The position numbers and the translations under genes were made by a program. Positions 62,290 through 64,000 of a stretch of DNA of 64,000 nt are shown one piece after another. Origin of the DNA: JANMCE01 sp963791625 (GTDB lineage: Bacteria > Actinomycetota > Acidimicrobiia > Acidimicrobiales > Ilumatobacteraceae); NCBI GenBank assembly GCA_963791625.1, contig CAWBTA010000015.1:62001-126000 (forward strand), written 5' to 3'. The first letter of the stretch is position 1. The number at the start of each line of letters is the position of its first letter. Under the pieces are notes generated by a model, which did not search any database, was not told the origin of the DNA, and saw nothing but the letters and a program-made list of their open reading frames with translations.

Positions 62290-63090
62290 ATGGACCAGTT
62301 TCCCCCGCCCCCTCCGTCCTGGAGTCCGACGCCTCTCCCTCCCCCCGCGCCCCCCGCTGCGCCGGCGGGGTGGCGGCCAGCCGCGCCCGCGGCGTGGCAA
62401 CCGGCCGCGTTGCCTCCGCAGCCGCCAGCTCGCAAGACGCCAACTTCTAAGAACGGGACGTGGAGGGTCCCGGCCGCGATCGCCGTCGCTGCCGTTGCGA
62501 TCGGCATCGGCGCACTGGCCGCGGTCAGGACGACATCGTCGGCTCCTAAGGCTACGGCCACCACCACACCAGTGACCTCCACGTCGTCGACCACCGCATC
62601 CGCCACCAGTCAGCCGGCGCCGGTATCAACGGCAGTCATCACACTCCCGACGACCGCTCCGGTTACCGCCGCGATAACGACGGCGCCGAAGACCGCCACC
62701 ACCATCGCAAGCATCGCCCATACGGGCATGACCAGCCTGCAGTTCGCCGGCATCAAATCGGTCATCGAACAGATCGCCCAGGTGGACATTTCTCCCTATG
62801 AGGACTGCATTCGGCAGGCGCCGTACACGCTTCAGATGACCGACGCCACCATGATTGTGTGTGTCGACGATGCCGCGCTGCGCTTGCAGTACATCAAGGC
62901 TGCGCTTGATCGCTCCGGCCTCACCGCCAGCTCTCCGCCAGCGTTCACGGACTGTTACGAGAACGCGATCGTCGCCGACGAATTCTCGGAGCGGCTGGCG
63001 AACCCCGTTGGTGTCGGCAAGGAAGCCGACGCGTGGGCAATCGATCAGTTCACTGCGGCTGGTTTGGACTGCTCGAAGCCCAACGGCTAG
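62290..63090 (+). CDS. proline-rich, single-pass membrane protein of unknown function
   Basis: A 266-residue protein. Residues 1-55 are Pro-rich (DQFPPPPPSWSPTPLPPP), then a membrane helix (VPAAIAVAAVAIGIGALAAV), a Thr/Ala-rich linker and a C-terminal domain with several cysteines (YEDCIRQAP, MIVCVDDAAL, FTDCYENA, LDCSKPNG) that could form disulfides outside the cell. No family recognised. The ATG at 62290 is preferred over a GTG 12 bases upstream because it starts at the proline-rich part. Stand-alone between IclR and the alcohol dehydrogenase. Confidence 0.65.
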   Translation: MDQFPPPPPSWSPTPLPPPAPPAAPAGWRPAAPAAWQPAALPPQPPARKTPTSKNGTWRVPAAIAVAAVAIGIGALAAVRTTSSAPKATATTTPVTSTSSTTASATSQPAPVSTAVITLPTTAPVTAAITTAPKTATTIASIAHTGMTSLQFAGIKSVIEQIAQVDISPYEDCIRQAPYTLQMTDATMIVCVDDAALRLQYIKAALDRSGLTASSPPAFTDCYENAIVADEFSERLANPVGVGKEADAWAIDQFTAAGLDCSKPNG

Positions 63091-63161
63091 CGGCGCCCAT
63101 CGTTCTTGCTGGTGGAACGGTTCTGATGGGACGAACGACGCAAGACGATTAGTGTCCAACC

Positions 63162-64000
63162 ATGCGCGCTGCAGTGTTGTTCGACGGGACCGACCAGCTG
63201 GAAATTGCCGATGTTGAGCACGACGATCCGCGTGGCCGCGAGATCCTCGTGCGGACCCACGCAGTCGGTCTGTGTCATAGCGACTATCACGTCATGGACG
63301 GCACGCTGAACCGTCCGCGGCCGATGATTCCGGGACACGAAGCAGCCGGGGTCGTGGTGGCGGTCGGGCCGAACGTGACGTCGGTGAACGTGGGCGACCA
63401 CGTGGTCACCTGTCTGGTGATGGGGTGCCGAGAGTGCCCCTCATGCCAGGCCGGTGTGCCCACTCAGTGCACGCAACCCGCGGCAACAAAACGGCCCGCG
63501 GGTGAGCCGCCACGGTTGACGATGAACGGCAAGCCGATCGGCGTCATGTCGAATATCGGCGGGCTGGCCGAACGAATCCTGCTGGATGAACGAGCGGTTG
63601 TGGTGGTGCCCAAGGATCTCGATTTCACTCTCGCTCCCCTGTTCGGTTGTGCCGTCGTCACCGGCCTCGGGGCGGTGCTGAATGTCGCGAACGTGCAACG
63701 CGGTGAAACGGTTGCGGTGATTGGGTGCGGCGGTGTCGGGCTCAATGTCATTCAGGGCGCTCGCATCGCCGGGGCCAGTCGCGTCATCGCCGTTGACCGC
63801 AATCCGGACAAGTTCAACCTCGCACGCCGGTTGGGCGCTACGGACACGATCGACGCCAGTGCCGTTGATCCTGTGCTCGCCGTGCGCGAACTGGTGGGCG
63901 CCGGCGTGCACCACGCGTTCGAAGTGGTCGGTCGCGAGACCACGGTGCAGCAGGCGCTCGATATGGCGGCGCCGGGTCACGCCGCGTACCTGCTTGGCAT
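63162..64000 (+). CDS. zinc-dependent alcohol dehydrogenase, class III-like (cut by window end)
   Basis: First 279 codons of a medium-chain dehydrogenase; the end is outside the window. It starts MRAAVLFDGTDQLEIADVEHDDP. Catalytic zinc ligands: Cys in GLCHSDYH, His in MIPGHEAAG, Cys in LFGCAVVTG. The structural zinc lobe GCRECPSCQAGVPTQC has four cysteines. The NAD motif is VIGCGGVGLNV, with AVDRNPDKFNLARRLGA. Features fit class III/S-(hydroxymethyl)glutathione or mycothiol-dependent formaldehyde dehydrogenase relatives and arylalcohol dehydrogenases. ATG at 63162. Confidence 0.9.
   Translation, partial: MRAAVLFDGTDQLEIADVEHDDPRGREILVRTHAVGLCHSDYHVMDGTLNRPRPMIPGHEAAGVVVAVGPNVTSVNVGDHVVTCLVMGCRECPSCQAGVPTQCTQPAATKRPAGEPPRLTMNGKPIGVMSNIGGLAERILLDERAVVVVPKDLDFTLAPLFGCAVVTGLGAVLNVANVQRGETVAVIGCGGVGLNVIQGARIAGASRVIAVDRNPDKFNLARRLGATDTIDASAVDPVLAVRELVGAGVHHAFEVVGRETTVQQALDMAAPGHAAYLLG

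Overview
The window is GC-rich, almost fully coding DNA with many GTG starts and overlapping stop/start pairs (ATGA, GTGA, TGATG). F420/FMN-type LLM oxidoreductases, ECF sigma control, Thr/Pro-rich secreted proteins and several SDR enzymes point to a free-living, catabolically versatile actinobacterium. The style fits Acidimicrobiia (Ilumatobacter-like), but that placement is inference, because no rRNA or marker gene is present. I saw no rRNA, tRNA, CRISPR array, prophage or insertion sequence.

Layout. 0.15-4.4 kb (minus): HAD-type 5'-nucleotidase and a large secreted protein with a regular C-x8-C repeat. 4.5-8.3 kb (minus): FAD aromatic hydroxylase plus intradiol dioxygenase, then an ECF sigma factor coupled to an unusual membrane protein (S26 signal-peptidase-like plus FtsX-like domain). 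8.7-13.5 kb (plus): a reductase, a three-gene homoprotocatechuate-type meta-cleavage operon (hpaD, RraA-like aldolase, hpaH), an Lrp/AsnC regulator divergent from a one-domain HPPD-like enzyme, and a DUF952 protein. 13.5-16.8 kb (minus): inositol-monophosphatase-like, SDR, TIGR03086-like and a flavin amine oxidase that looks circularly permuted. 16.9-21.0 kb (plus): a PEP-utilising swivel-domain protein, SDR, amidase and a small frameshifted gene. 21.0-26.0 kb: trypsin-like protease and a sugar-type ABC transporter whose permease carries a very large insertion. 26.0-29.8 kb (minus): FMN hydroxy-acid oxidase, HAD-NTF2 fusion, nitronate monooxygenase, SDR. 29.9-31.6 kb: acetylpolyamine deacetylase family protein and a MazF-type toxin module. 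31.8-37.3 kb (minus): MetE-like protein with a histone-H1-like tail, second PEP-utilising protein, MBL hydrolase, MFS exporter. 37.5-49.2 kb: Tat-exported surface protein, VapC/Phd and YoeB/YefM modules, methyltransferase, two-component system, DUF4173 protein, LysR, two LLM oxidoreductases, TusA/DsrE pair. 49.4-58.4 kb: lone molybdenum hydroxylase large subunit and the pob/pca protocatechuate operon. 58.4-64 kb: Thr-rich secreted protein, second MetE-like protein, IclR regulator, proline-rich membrane protein and a zinc alcohol dehydrogenase cut by the window end.

How it works together. Three aromatic ring-cleavage routes lie within 50 kb: an intradiol hydroxyquinol/catechol type, an extradiol homoprotocatechuate type, and protocatechuate 3,4-cleavage to the beta-ketoadipate enol-lactone. 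Four single-base frameshifts (one small gene, pobA, and two in pcaB) are each repaired by changing one base in a short homopolymer (TT or CCCCC). They therefore look more like consensus errors than gene decay. The strongest novelty candidates are the permuted amine oxidase, the S26-FtsX fusion beside the sigma factor, the oversized permease, the two ATP-grasp-less PEP-utilising proteins in separate operons, the histone-tailed MetE-like protein and the C-x8-C repeat protein.
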